Source: Viola odorata (lineage: Eukaryota; Streptophyta; Magnoliopsida; Malpighiales; Violaceae). From it: 64,000 nucleotides of DNA. Shown here in pieces: positions 45,769 to 57,531 of this stretch (its first letter is position 1; every line of letters begins with the position of its first letter). The DNA is taken from the NCBI GenBank assembly GCA_963691705.1, contig OY829545.1, positions 31,917,475 to 31,981,474 on the forward strand. Reading direction: 5' to 3'. Both the position numbers and the translations under genes were made by a program. The notes under the pieces were generated by a model that was given only the letters and a program-made list of their open reading frames with translations, was not told the origin of the DNA and searched no databases.

Positions 45769-46875
45769 TTAGTTAGTCCTTGGAACCCAAACCTTTTTGG
45801 GTCCATATTCATTATCAACAGTACCTTTAGGTACCCAAACATGTCTTGTATAAGCAAGCCCTTTTCGAATGTAGCAAAAATAGGATAAATGTCCAAATTT
45901 GTTGCAAAAGCTACATTTATATCTAGGCTTATCATGCAAAGGCTTGTGAAAATAATTTGAGGAATTATCATGCCAATTTGAAGAGCTACCATGGCAATAT
46001 GAAGAACTAGCATGATAATTAGAAGAATTAGCTTTAACAAAAGAGTTTTTGAAATTCTTTTTACATGAAGAATATTCAAATCCAATACCTCTCATGTCAC
46101 CTCCTTTCTTGAGATCATTTATGCAATCATGGTGACTCTTTTTACTCTTGACAAACTTATCTAGAGTAATCTCAAGATGCTTGATCTTATCCTTTAACTC
46201 TACTACTTCTTTGGTAGATTTAGCACAATCATTGCAAGTAGAGTTTTTGCCTATAGCCTTTCCTTTAGCATTATCAAGCAATCTATTCTCCATGGTTAAA
46301 CCTTTGTTTAACTCTTCTAATTCACAATTCTCATCCCTAGTTTTAGCCAAAGCATTTTTCAAATCAGCATTATCATTAGTCAAAAAATTATTCTCATCAA
46401 TTAAGCATTTATTCGATTTTTCCAACTTGCTAATTTCAGTTTTAATGCTCTCTAGTTCTTTAGCAAGCCTAGTATTCTTCTTATTCGCTTTACTAAAATG
46501 TTCAGCAAGTTCATTAAAAGCATCTTGCAACTCATCATAGTCACGTTCATCACTAGAAGAATTACTAACCTCATCATCGCTTTCCCCATGAGCCATAAGA
46601 CACAATTCGTTTGATGAGGTGGAAGTTGGTGAAGAGCTCCTTTGATGTGCTCTACAATTTCCTTGTCTTTTGAGTTCGGAAGAGTGTCCACATGTACTTC
46701 TCCACTGCTTCTGTCTTGAATCCGAATTTACAAACTCACGAACAGTACCGGTGAAGAGAGCAAGCGATGCATTGTCCTGAACACCAAGAAAGGTTCTCAA
46801 CCTTCTCTTCCAATGTCGGAAATTGTTGCTGTCAAGATATAATGAATTGTTGCGCACAACACCCTCTTTTGCCAT
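45769..46875 (-). CDS. Sirevirus-like gag with coiled coil and zinc knuckle
   Basis: The start chosen is the ATG at 46875, just after the primer-binding site, giving 368 residues (MAKEGVVRNNSLYLDSNNF). The frame is open further upstream into the LTR, which is not coding. After WKRRLRTFLG the usual gag core is missing or scrambled, so an internal deletion is likely. Residues about 110-270 form a long coiled coil (repeated LEELNK, LKDKIKHLE patterns) with an acidic start GESDDEVSNSSSDE. A CCHC zinc knuckle follows (CSFCNKFGHLSYFC), then KVWVPR at the end. Gag packages the RNA in virus-like particles. The shortened core suggests it may not do so. It reads toward pol in another frame. Confidence 0.8.
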   Translation of the reverse strand: MAKEGVVRNNSLYLDSNNFRHWKRRLRTFLGVQDNASLALFTGTVREFVNSDSRQKQWRSTCGHSSELKRQGNCRAHQRSSSPTSTSSNELCLMAHGESDDEVSNSSSDERDYDELQDAFNELAEHFSKANKKNTRLAKELESIKTEISKLEKSNKCLIDENNFLTNDNADLKNALAKTRDENCELEELNKGLTMENRLLDNAKGKAIGKNSTCNDCAKSTKEVVELKDKIKHLEITLDKFVKSKKSHHDCINDLKKGGDMRGIGFEYSSCKKNFKNSFVKANSSNYHASSSYCHGSSSNWHDNSSNYFHKPLHDKPRYKCSFCNKFGHLSYFCYIRKGLAYTRHVWVPKGTVDNEYGPKKVWVPRTN

Positions 46876-46920
46876 ATCTAATCTTGCACTTGAGGTTGTT
46901 AAACCTTGTTCCAAGTGACC

Positions 46921-46936
46921 TCGCTCTGCTACCAAT
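46921..46936 (-). other. Primer-binding site of the copia element
   Basis: On the minus strand ATTGGTAGCAGAGCGA follows the LTR. It is one base off the TGGTATCAGAGC motif complementary to initiator methionine tRNA, usual for copia elements. Confidence 0.85.
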
Positions 46937-48405
46937 TGATAAATCAATATATGGACTAGAGGGGGGGAGGGGGGTGAATAGTCCCTTGCAAATCCCTTTA
47001 AAAACTTCAAACTTTTCTGCACACAAGAGAAGGGAAGGAAGGAAAGCACAACACAAGATGTATAGTGGTTCCAATTCACAACTGAATTGTACTCCACTAC
47101 CTAAGAGTCCTCCTCTTAGGATTTTCGAATGCAATCCTTGCTATTCACTTGAGCTTTTCACGGGTTCAGCTCACAACCTTACACTTTGGTTTTCCGGGGC
47201 TCACCAACAACCTTACAATTAGTTTTCCAAGGCTCACTAACAACCTAGTGGTTTTTCACGGGCTGAACCACAACCTAAGTTCTCTTTCAATGGGATGAGA
47301 ACACTACCCTTAACCCAAAAGTGTTATGGTACACTTTCAAACCTTAACAAAGATATTGTATCAAATATGCAACAAACAATTGGTGTACAAAAATATAGAT
47401 ATATGAATCCAAATCAACACCAATAAATATTCAAAGTTACCTCAAGAAGAAACCCAAAGACAAGCTTGACAACATGAAGCAAGAATGACAGAAATCATTT
47501 TGGAACACTTGCTTTGAAAAATCTGATTTGTGTAAGCTTGTAAAATGTAAATTTATGTATGAAGGTTTCTCTCTTGTTCAACTTTTTGTTCAACTCATCT
47601 AGGATGAGTATATATAGGCTTTGATAGAGCAAAGCCCGGACAAAAGGGTATGGACATAAATTGAGCCGTTTTAAGTGGACAAAATAGTTGTTAGAGTTTG
47701 TCTGCTGCTTACCGTGATCACGGTTAGGAGTAACCGTGATTACGGTTAGCACGAGCTCCTCAAGCCGTTTGAAAAACTAGCCGTTACAGACAGACGTGAT
47801 TCACGTTTAGGTCTAACCGTGATCACGGTTGCTTAACCGTGATCACGTTAAACCCCTTAACGTGATTCACGTTACTCTCGGATGTAAAAAGGTGTTTTGG
47901 ACTTGAGATAAACGTGATTCACGTTTAAGGATAACTGTGATCACGGTTCGAGAGAATATCTTACCGTGATTCACGTTTAAACCTTAACCGTGATTCACGC
48001 TACCTACTGAAGTTAAAATCGTTTTGACACACCTTAACCGTGATCACGGTAAGGCTTAACCGTGATCACGGTAAGAGAAAATATCTCACCGTGATTCACG
48101 TTAACCCTAAACGTGATTCACGTTTAAACACTGATCCGAAATACTTAAAACATTTTTCAAAACTTGTTTTGACTCAAAATTCTTGAGGTACTTGAACATA
48201 AATCAAGTGTTTGAATGAAATCATACTTACAAGAATAAGCTCAAAAACACTTGATCTTCACGCTTGCGATATGATGAATTGTTGCTTTCTTTAAGTCTTG
48301 ATCGCAAACTGAAAAATACATTCTTACTTAAAATTGAATTAGAGACTAATTAATTTGTGTGTTATTACATCATCAAAATAGGTTCGAATACCCCTTGGGC
48401 TAACA
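46937..48405 (-). mobile_element. 5' LTR of the copia element
   Basis: 1,469 bp, nearly identical to 40486-41951 but with a longer G run near 46960 and scattered transitions. It carries the same TATA box (47609-47616) and palindrome array (47708-48130). Confidence 0.92.
47708..48130. repeat. Array of 14 short palindromes in the right copia LTR
   Basis: The same AACCGTGATCACGGTT / AACGTGATTCACGTT array as in the left LTR. Some copies that are imperfect on the left are perfect here (ACCGTGATCACGGTAAGG at about 48037) and the reverse. Confidence 0.9.
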
Positions 48406-48410
48406 GCTGA
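48406..48410. other. Right target-site duplication of the copia element (GCTGA)
   Basis: It matches 40481-40485 exactly. The LTR of element C resumes here with GCTGAATGCTCG, equal to 56361 onward in the 3' LTR. Confidence 0.92.
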
Positions 48411-48570
48411 ATGCTCGTAGAAGGCAGTGGAGTCCTAGCGAGAAAAGGAAACCGTCACAAACAAGGAAACATGAGATCTGCTCATTAATTCCTCCGAGAA
48501 TCCCAATCTCAGTAGAAGACCATTGAGGAATATAATTCCAGTCGGATTAGGAATTTTAATTGTAATAAAC

Positions 48571-48578
48571 TATAAGTA
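48571..48578 (+). promoter_or_regulatory. TATA-like box of element C LTR
   Basis: ACTATAAGTAC, kept in the 3' LTR at about 56524. It lies about 90 bp upstream of the polyadenylation-like signal, a spacing that fits a short U3/R arrangement. Confidence 0.5.
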
Positions 48579-48663
48579 CTTTTAGTAATTAGGTTTTCTG
48601 GGCTCTTCCCTTTTTCTAGTTTTGGCAATACTTCTGCCTCCGGCACTCTTGTTCTTTTCCTTC

Positions 48664-48697
48664 AATAAACCGGAGCTTTGCTCCGGCAGGTAATAAA
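48664..48697 (+). terminator. AATAAA-hairpin-AATAAA polyadenylation-like signal, 5' LTR of C
   Basis: AATAAA (48664-48669) is followed directly by the perfect hairpin CCGGAGC-TTT-GCTCCGG (48670-48686) and a second AATAAA at 48692-48697. The 3' LTR keeps the stem and both hexamers (56618-56651). Confidence 0.6.
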
Positions 48698-49130
48698 TAG
48701 GATTTCTTCTTCTTCTCTTCTTTTATTTAATTATGCAATTTATTTATCTATTTATTTTTACTTTTAATATGAGTAGCTAATCTTCTTGTTCTTTGTAAGA
48801 ATCGGTTGAAGGTTGCAAGGGAGGTCGTGAGGTCAAAATGTACTTCATATATTCTGGGCTAATATCTATCTTGTTTAATATTTAATTGTGAAATTGTCTA
48901 GGGTTAATTACAAGCTTGATCAACTAGTAATTGAAACTAGGGAATTATAATCATCCTTGCGGTTATACCTAACGCGAAGCTGCAGGGTAAAGTAGATAAC
49001 CATTCTAGATGTAATCGGGATCCTGGTCTCCTCCAGTTGGATTAAACAGATCGTTAGGGTAGAGCCTCGAGCGTACTGAGTGTCTCGCCCTAGATGCGTC
49101 TTACCTCCTCTTCATGGGCAGCTGAGTATT

Positions 49131-49245
49131 GTCTCCATAAGCGTACCTTGGAGGATGGCGGACTGTCAAGGTTACCCCATAAGAGTACATTGGGGTAGCT
49201 TCTGTTACAAAGGTAAGCAGGGGACCTAAGCGTACCTAGTCCCCA
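49131..49245 (+). other. Three consecutive hairpins with matching loops, 5' LTR of C
   Basis: CTCCA/TGGAG (49133-49137 with 49149-49153), ACCCCA/TGGGGT (49174-49179 with 49191-49196, extendable by GTT/AGC) and GGGGAC/GTCCCC (49220-49225 with 49239-49244). The loops are TAAGCGTACCT, TAAGAGTACAT and CTAAGCGTACCTA. Confidence 0.75.
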
Positions 49246-49579
49246 TAGCGTGTCTATCGGCTCAGGGTAGACGATACTTGCACCAATGACCGACTGACCA
49301 TAATTGCAACCGGATACAGATTCTTACTGGGAACATCTTCTCTATTGATTTACTTCCTCCTTTGTTTTCCTTTACTACTGTTTTAGATAATTGATAATCA
49401 AAACAACATTCAAAACCCCCCTTTGTTACTTTCTTGTTTGGATCTCTTTGTTTTACAAATCGACTAGAGTGTTAATCCCTTAATCCCTGTGTTCGACCCT
49501 GTTGTCACTATACACAATTTATTGTGCACTTGACTGCAGGTTTTATTATTATTTTTGACGGGTTCGACAACCGATCAAA

Positions 49580-49600
49580 TTTTGGCGCCATTGCCGGGGA
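49580..49600 (+). other. Primer-binding site of element C
   Basis: TTTTGGCGCCATTGCCGGGGA lies two bases after the LTR end. It resembles the TGGCGCCGTTGCCGGGGA site of Athila-type elements, linked to an aspartate tRNA. Confidence 0.8.
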
Positions 49601-49630
49601 TTGACGATATTAACTCTCTTTTATTTTTGT

Positions 49631-52600
49631 ATGACCAGGTCGTCTAACACAACTCTATTGCCTTACAACCCCGAAATCAGGAGATCAAAATGATTAGCTC
49701 GCAAATTGGCCAAGCAACATCAATCTGCAACTCCTACATCAAATTCACCTGAACCCCCCCCCCCTTTATCACTTGGAACCTCCCCCTTACATCGAACAAC
49801 TCGATCTGGCCGCTGATGATCACCTTCCTCCCGAACAATCAGCCATGGCTGACGAAGAAGAAGTTGTTGTCAACCCCTCCATAGAAGATCTGAACGCTAC
49901 CGTTGAGGCCACTGCCGGGTGCATTGCATGGCCTACTGTAACCCACGATTGGGTAATCAAGTCATCAGTTCTCCACTATTTACCTAAGTTCCATGGCATC
50001 CCTAGGGAGCTCCGACATCTATAGCAACTCCATACTATTTGCGAAGCCCTGAAACCCGTAGAGGTGGACATCAATCAAGCTAAGCTAAGAGCATTTATGT
50101 GGTCACTCGAAGATGATGCACACAACTGGTTTTATGACTTGCCTGCCCCATCCATCACCAGCTGGGCCGATATATTCAAAGCATTCACGAAAAAGTACTA
50201 TCCCACTACTATGGCCAACGTTACCAAGAAGCAGCTAGTTTCCATTATCCAAAAAGAGAACGAGAACCTAGGACAGTACTATGACCGTTATAAAAAGATG
50301 CAAACCCTTTGCCCCTCGCACAACATCCCTAACCACACTCTCATCCAATACTTTTATGAGGGACTGCGAGGGTGAGACAAAGAATTAATCGACGCCGCAA
50401 GCTGTGGTTCTCTGCTTGCCCTAACCCTTGTGGACGCCAAAGCCCTCTTGGAACTTATGGCCAAGAATGCAGTACCTTTGGATCAATTGGCCCCTGTTAC
50501 CCACGACGCCCGAGCCGTTGCTATGAAAAATCAACTCACCACCATTACTGGAATGCTTTAGAACATATCTACCGGCCAGCCCGTGCAGATAAAGGCATGT
50601 GGTTTCTGTAACTTCACTAACCACCCCATGGATGCTTGTCCTCACATGCCGGATGAGATAGATGTGAATGCTATAGAGAACTACAATGGAGCCCCTAGGA
50701 AGTATGACTCCTACACCTAGAATTACAATAATGGCTGGCGTCAACCAAACTTGAGCTACGACAACAACCACCAGCAACAACCTGGGCCGAACCAATTGCA
50801 GCCGTAGAATCCATTCCATAATCAGCAGCAACCGCCTTTTAACCTCCAGAATTTCAAACCCCGGCCCAACTACTCTAACAATCAGCAATACCAGTACCAA
50901 GCTCCGCAAGGACCCATGGGGCCCACACCCCAAGTTGCTGAGGTACCAAATTTACACACACTCGTTCTTGATATTAAAAAACAATTGGGTATTTTATATA
51001 TAGAGGTGAAGGAGATGAAGAATGGAGGACGATTGCCGCCATAACCAGAAGCCAATCCTAAGCACGGGGCCTGTGCCATGACACTTCGTGGTGGCGCGCA
51101 CTTACCTGACCGCGAGTCGCTTGCCCAAAAAGCTGAACTCCGAGATTCCACACTTACCACTGATGACGCAGAAGTCATAGCCAAAAAAGAAAAAAAGGTC
51201 TACACCTCCAGGAAACTAGGTACCCCAATTAAAATCGATGAGAAGTTCGAATTCTCTGAAGACTTCATCATTAAAGTCCTTGAGCCTCCGTTCCCACATA
51301 GGTTAGTCAAAAAGAAAAAAGATAAAGAGGAAAAAGAAATTTTTGACTTGTTCAATAAAGTTCAACTTAACATTCCACTTTTGCAGGCTATCAAAAGCGT
51401 TCCACGTTATGCTAAGTTTTTGAAATCTTTATGCACTAACAAAAGCAAATTGGCAGGCGTGAACAAAATTAGCGTGGGTGTTAATGTTTCCGCTGTTATT
51501 CAAAGAAAAATCCCTCCAAAGTGTGCAGACACAGGGATGTTTACCATCCCTTGCAAACTTGGGGGCACTGACATTGGAAAAGCTATGTGTGACTTAGGTG
51601 CAGGTATCAACGTCTTGCCCTTGACGATCTTCGCCAGACTAGGACTCAGACCACTGGAGCCGATACGAGTCATCATCCAACTGGCAGATCGGTCAGTAAT
51701 CTATTCGGAAGGCATCATTGAGGACGTCCTCATCCAATTTGGCAGTCTCCTCTTCTCGGCCGATTTCTATGTGATCAGCATGGAAGACGAGCAGGGTACC
51801 AGACCCTCCGATGTTCTTCTAGGCCTACCCTTCCTCAGGACTGCCGTGCCAAGATCGACGTCCATGATGCGTCCATTACCCTCAAGTTTGACGGGCAGAT
51901 CATCCAATTCAGCATGCTTGATGCTATGCATTTCCCTTCTGAGTTTTCGAGTCTTAATTTCATTGATATTATTGATCCAGATGTTGAGGAAATTGCTGAC
52001 TTATTTTCTCTTGACTCCCTACAGCTTGCCCTAGCCACTAGTGTCAATTTCATAGCCATGGATCACTTAGACTCCAAATTCATCACCCCACCCAACCTGC
52101 GCGAGATCGTGGCTGTTTTGGAAACCACTCCTCATTTTCCCTTCAAAATGGTGGTAACTCCTCTACCTTCTGAATACACTAAGATTCCTCCTACCATTGT
52201 GCAAGCTCTGAATTTAGAACTCAAAGTCTTACCCACGCACCAGAAGTATGCCTACCTTGGAAGCGATGATTCTCTACCCATGATCATCTCCAGCAAACTG
52301 GACACTAAAGAATAGACAACCCTCGTCACCTTACTGAAGGAATTTAAGAAAGCTATTAGGTGGAAAATTGTAGATATCAAATGACTATCTCCAGCCTTGT
52401 ACACTCATCGGATACACCTAGACGATGCTAGCAAGTCTGTTCGACAACCACAGCGCCGTCTTAACCCTCCAATGATGGAGGTCGTCAAGAAGGAAATACT
52501 GAAGCTACTCGATAATGGTGTGATCTACCCTATCTCATACAGTACATGTGTCATCCCCGTTCAAGTCGTCCTGAAGAAGACAGGAATCACAATCACCATG

Positions 52601-55122
52601 GAACAGAATGGTGAACAGATTCCCACCTGCATTCAGAACGGATGGCGCGTTTGTATCGATTACCGTCGATTAAATGCTGCCACGAGGAAGGACCACTTCC
52701 CCTTACCGTTCATTGATCAGATGCTGGAACGCCTAGCTGGGAAGACACACTACTACTGTCTCGATGGTTACTCGGGATTTCATCAGATACCGGTTGCCCT
52801 AGACGATCAAGACAAGACAACCTTCACCTGTCCCTTTGGTACATTCGCCTACAGGAGGATGCCTTTCGGTCTTTGCAACGCTCCTGCCACATTCCAGCGT
52901 TGCATGGTCAGTATCTTCTCCGAGCTCGTTGAACACGACATTGAGGTATTATGGACGATTTCACCGTCTACGGTAACTCTTTTCTCGAATGTTTACTCAC
53001 TTTACAAAAAGTTTTACAAAGATGTATTGAAACTAATCTTGTCCTGAATTTTGAGAAGTGCCATTTTATGGTAGACCAGGGACTAATTTTAGGTCACATT
53101 GTCTCCCACAAAGGCATTGAAGTGGATAAGGCCAAAATCGAGGTAATCGAATCTCTTCCATATCATACTTGTGTGCGCGAAGTACGTTCTTTTCTTGGCC
53201 ATGCATGGTTCTACAGGAGGTTCATCAAGGATTTCTCCAAGATCACACAACCGATGTGCCAGCTGCTACAGCGAGACGTTGAGTTCATCTTCGATGACAA
53301 CTGTAAAGCCGTATTCGACCTCCTCAAATAGAAGCTCATCTCAGCTCCCATTATTCGCGCACCAGACTGGACCATCCCCTTCGAAATTATGTGTGATGCG
53401 AGTAATAATACGTTGAGAGCAATGTTGGGATAGAAGAAAGACTGAGAGGTTTACGTCATCTATTACATCTCCAAACTTATGGATCCTGCCCAGCGGAACT
53501 ACACGACTACCAAAAAGGAACTCCTTACCGTGGGTTTTCCTTTGGATAAATTCCGTCAGTACCTATTGGGAACAAAGGTGATCGTCTTTTCAGATCACAC
53601 AACCCTCCAGTATCTCTTGACCTAGCTGGATGCCAAGCCTCACCTTATCCGATGGATACTCTTGCTTCAGGAGTTCAATCTCGAAATCAAAGACAAGAAA
53701 GGAATTGAGAATTCAGTCGCTGATCATCTGAGCCGCCTGTCTACCCAGACGGATGACTCACTGATTTTTATTCGCGATACATTCCCTGATGAACAACTAT
53801 GTCTTGCCCAAGCCGTTGAATACCCTTGGTTTACTGATATCGCTAATTTCTATGCCTCAGGTCACTTTCCCGCAGATTCGTCCCCATTGGAATAGAAGCG
53901 TATCAAAAGACAAGCCAGGTCTTATATATGGGACAGTCCCTATCTTCGGAAGTTCTACTCGGATCAAATCATACGAAGATGCGTTACCACTGATGAGATT
54001 CCTTCCATCCTCAAGTTCTGTCACTCCTCCATCGAAGGAGGTCATTTTGCAGCTAAGAAGACAACCATGAAAGTTCTGGAGGTAGGACTCTACTAGCCCT
54101 CAATTTTCAAAGACAGCTACATGTTCTGTGCAGCTTGCTCACGCTGTCAGAGTACAGGTAATATTGGTGCCCGAAATCAGATGCCGCTCACAGGTATTAT
54201 TGCTTGTGAAATTTTTGATATTTGGGGCATTGATTTTATGGGTCCCTTCCCCAATTCGTTTGGAAACATATATATCCTCCTCGCAGTGGACTATGTTTCT
54301 AAATGGGTTGAGGCTAAGGCGACCAGCACTGATGATTCCAAAGTAGTTGCAGCCTTTCTTCGCTTTCGTATTTTTAGTAGGTTTGGAACCCGACACGCCC
54401 TTATCAGTGATCGTGGAACCCACTTTTGCAACCGAGTCATCAACGGCTTGCTCAATAAGTATGGAGTTACACATCATGTCTCTACAACTTATCACTCGCA
54501 GACCAACAGGCAGACCGAGGTGTCTAACAGAGAGATCAAGTCAATTTTAGAAAAGACTGTTAACTAATCCCGCAAGGACTGGAACTTGAAGCTTGACGAC
54601 GCTTTATGGGCCTATCGAACAACGTTAAAGACTCCCATCGGTATGACCCCGTATCGACTCGTCTACGGCAGATCTTGCCACCTACTAGTTGAAATCGAGC
54701 ATAAAGCCTTATGGGCCATTCGAAAGGCCAATTTCAACCTTGACGAAGCTGGACAACATCGCAGATTATAAATCCAGGAGTTAGAAGAGCTTCGTGATGA
54801 TGCCTACGAGAATGCCCTCATCTACAAGGGCAAGACGAAGGCCTACCATGATAAACTTCTATCTCATAAATCTTTCACTATCGGACAGAAAGCCCTGCTA
54901 TATAACTCTCATCTAAGGTTTTTTTCAGGGAAGTTGAAGTCCAAGTGGACCGGTCCATATGTTGTCACAGTCGTTTATGACCATGGCGCTGTCGAAATTC
55001 AAAATTTAGACACTGGAGTCACCTTCAAGGTCAATGGACACCAACTTAAGGAATTCTACGAGGGGTTCAAGCCATTCATTGCAGAGGAGATGGATGTCGC
55101 TGAGCCAGCCGACCAACTCTGA
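49631..55122 (+). pseudogene. Element C gag-protease-RT-RNase H-integrase, broken
   Basis: Gag begins at the ATG at 49631 (MTRSSN), passes a C-run frameshift at about 49757, and has MADEEEVV, AFMWSLEDDAHNWFYDLP and a CCHC knuckle CGFCNFTNHPMDACP (about 50600-50645). Protease: MCDLGAGINVLP. RT: RVCIDYRRLNAATRKDHFPLPF and MDDFTVYG. RNase H: IMCDASNNT, KKELLTVGFPLDKF. Integrase: [30 protein letters not shown], and a C-terminal KSKWTGPY to the stop at 55120-55122. One-base deletions shift the frame near 51842 and 52948. At least a dozen stops occur, mostly TAG or TAA where a related copy in this window has Gln, or TAG where it has Trp (54097). It cannot be functional. Confidence 0.92.
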
Positions 55123-56178
55123 TAATGGTCACCAATGTCTAGGCCGAGACGCTAACGGTGGCGTTTGTGGGAGGCAACCCATGTTTCTACCCCTTTTATT
55201 TTATTCCTTGATTTTCTCCATCCCTGAATCTATTGTGAGGAGCTAGATCGAGATGCTGGAAGCAGTAGTATGGCAAGCAATCACAAGACGCAAATCAAAG
55301 AAAACAAAAGCTCTAGTGTGGGGATTCCAGACGACTCGGCCTAGATGTTCAAATCAAATCAAAGCATTCAAACGAGCAATACGGAAATCAACTACTAGGT
55401 CGAGCCGTTAACATCAAGAGTACACTGAAGATCAGACGGCCAAGGAAAATTTTGCTGCTCCAGTTCAAAAGTTCAAAACATCGTGTATACTCCTTTTTGT
55501 TCTTCTTCTAAAAAAAAACAAAAAAAAAATAAAAAAAAATTATACTAAATAAATTTGAACAAAATGGGAGTACAAATCAGAACTGGAGCAGAGCATTACA
55601 AAGATCAGAAGACCAACGACACTTTCCGAAAGAATAGAATACCCCCACTCTCCATCAGCGCTCGCTGTCTTGCCCTCGCTGCTGCCAAAAGGAGGCTCTC
55701 GCACCATCTTGTTTTTTTCTAGCTAAGAAAAATCTCTATCCTTCCTTCCTTCTCTCTCTTTTGAACCCTCTTCTCCAACATATTTTCTTGATTCACCCCT
55801 GCAAAGTTTCTATGATCATATGATTGCCCATGCATGTGCTCTCCGTACTCGGGTCGCTACGGAAAATTTGGTTTTGTGCATTATCATTCGCATTGATGAG
55901 CGTAAACACCTAACTTTGTTTCTGAGCGTGAGTGATAAATACTTTTCCCGGGGAGGATTGCTTGCAGCAGGCTGATGTAGGAAAGCCACCCTTATTGTTT
56001 CGTTATTCCCTAAGAGTGGTGCAAAGTTCATCTAGGTTGGAGGGTGGCGTACTGCTCGGTCGAGGCGTAAGTGGAGGCGGTCAATATTCTGTGTGTTTGG
56101 GTTGATGCTGTGTATTCCGGATAAGGTGATGTTTTTAAGTTTAAATGCTCGGGGGCGAGCATTGGGGTAGTGTGAGGA
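55123..56178 (+). other. 3' noncoding region and polypurine tract of element C
   Basis: No third ORF is seen, in contrast with element A. It has an A-rich tract at 55509-55560 and the family sequence GTGGGAGGCAACCCATG at about 55167. It ends in GAGCATTGGGGTAGTGTGAGGA, the purine tract before the LTR. Confidence 0.7.
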
Positions 56179-57531
56179 TGTTTGATAGAGTGTTTATTGT
56201 GCGTAATTCGACCCTCTTTTATACTCCTTTTTAGATCATGATGCTGCTAATGGTGCTGTGTTTCTTCACTTTTCACAGATCTTGGCTATTTAGGAGGAAA
56301 ATACAAAAAGAAGCGTTTTCTATCACTTTCTGGAAGGAATGGAGCAGGTAGGCCACGCAGCTGAATGCTCGCAGAAGGCAGCGGAGTTCTAGCGAGAAAA
56401 GGAAACTATCACAAACAAGGAAACACGAGATCTGCTCATTAATTCCTCCGAGAATCCCAATCTCAGTAGAAGACCATTGAGGAACATAATTCCAGTCGGA
56501 TTAGGAATTTTAATTGTAATAAACTATAAGTACTTTTAGTAATTAGGTTTTCTGGGCTCTTCCCTTTTTCTAGTTTTTGCGATACTTCTACCTCCGACAC
56601 TTTTGTTCTTTTCCTTCAATAAACCGGAGCTTCGCTCCGGCCGGTAATAAATAGGATTTCTTCTTCTTCTCTTCTTTTATTTAATTATGCAATTTATTTA
56701 TCTATTTGTTTTTACTTTTAATACGAGTAGCTAATCTTCTTGTGCTTGGTAAGAATTGGTTAAAGGTTGCAAGGGAGGCCTTGAGGTCAAAATGTGCTTT
56801 ATATATTCTGGGCTAATATCTATCTTGTTTAATATTTAATTGTGAAATTGTCTAGGGTTAATTACAAGCTTGATCAACTAGTAATTGAAACTAGGGAATT
56901 ATAATCATCCTTGCGGTTATACCTAATGCAAAGCTGTAGGGTAAAGTAGATAACCATTCTGGAAGTAATCGGGATCCTGGTCTGCTCCAGTTGGATTAAA
57001 CGGATCGTTAGGGTAGAGCCTCGAGTGTACTGAGTGTCTTGCCCTAGACGCGTCTTACCTCCTCTTCATGGGCAGCCGAGTACTGTCTCCATAAGCGTAC
57101 CTTGGAGGACGACGGACTGTCAAGGTTACCCCATAAGCGTACCTTGGGGTAGCTTCTAGTATGAAGGTAAGCAGGGGACCTAAGCGTACCTGGTCCCCAT
57201 AGCGTGTTTATCGGCTCGGGGTAGAGATACTTGCACCAATGACCAGCTAACCATAATTACAACCGGATACAGATTCTTACTAGGAACCTCTTCTCTATTG
57301 ATTTACTTCCTCCTTTGTTTTCCTTTACTACTGTTTTAGATAATTGATAATCAAAACAACCATTCAAAACCCCCCTTTGTTACTTTCTTTTTTGGATCTC
57401 TTTGTTTTACAATTCGACTAGAGTGTTAATCCCTTAATCCCTGTGTTGGACCCTGTTGCCACTATACACAATTTATTGTGCACTTGACTGCAGGTTTTAT
57501 TATTATTTTTGACGGGTTCGACAACCAATCA
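56179..57531 (+). mobile_element. 3' LTR of element C
   Basis: 1,353 bp from TGTTTGATAGAGTG to ACAACCAATCA. It matches the two-part 5' LTR with noticeably more differences than the copia LTR pair shows, so C is older than the copia insertion. The three hairpins are at 57087-57198, and the second loop is the consensus TAAGCGTACCT here. Confidence 0.92.
57087..57198 (+). other. Three consecutive hairpins, 3' LTR of C
   Basis: CTCCA/TGGAG (57087-57091 with 57103-57107), ACCCCA/TGGGGT (57128-57133 with 57145-57150), GGGGAC/GTCCCC (57174-57179 with 57193-57198). All stems are intact although the spacer sequences have diverged from the 5' LTR. Confidence 0.75.

Larger units (their letters stand above)
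40486..48405 (-). mobile_element. Sirevirus-like Ty1/copia retrotransposon, complete
   Basis: The two LTRs (40486-41951 and 46937-48405) differ by only about 15-20 substitutions by eye. The 5-bp target duplication is GCTGA at 40481-40485 and 48406-48410. On the minus strand the order is LTR, primer-binding site, gag with a long coiled coil and zinc knuckle, protease, integrase, RT, RNase H, purine tract, LTR. Integrase before RT defines copia. The coiled-coil gag with KVWVPK after the zinc knuckle is typical of the Sirevirus lineage. Pol has in-frame stops. It is the youngest insertion in the stack. Confidence 0.93.
48406..49577 (+). mobile_element. 5' LTR of element C, second piece
   Basis: It continues the LTR to its end ACAACCGATCA. 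It holds TATAAGTA (48571-48578), the AATAAA-hairpin-AATAAA signal (48664-48697) and three consecutive hairpins (49131-49244). Confidence 0.9.
40304..57531 (+). mobile_element. Element C: complete-length Athila-like retrotransposon, with copia inserted in its 5' LTR
   Basis: The 5' LTR is in two pieces (40304-40485 and 48411-49577, 1,349 bp together). The primer site is at 49580, gag-pol at 49631-55122, the 3' noncoding region at 55123-56178, the purine tract before 56179 and the 3' LTR at 56179-57531. Without the copia insertion the element is about 9.3 kb. Many stops in gag-pol make it defective. Confidence 0.92.

Noticed and set aside
49580..49600. tRNA gene near the Athila leader
   Set aside because: It is only the 18-21 nt complementary to a tRNA 3' end; no cloverleaf.
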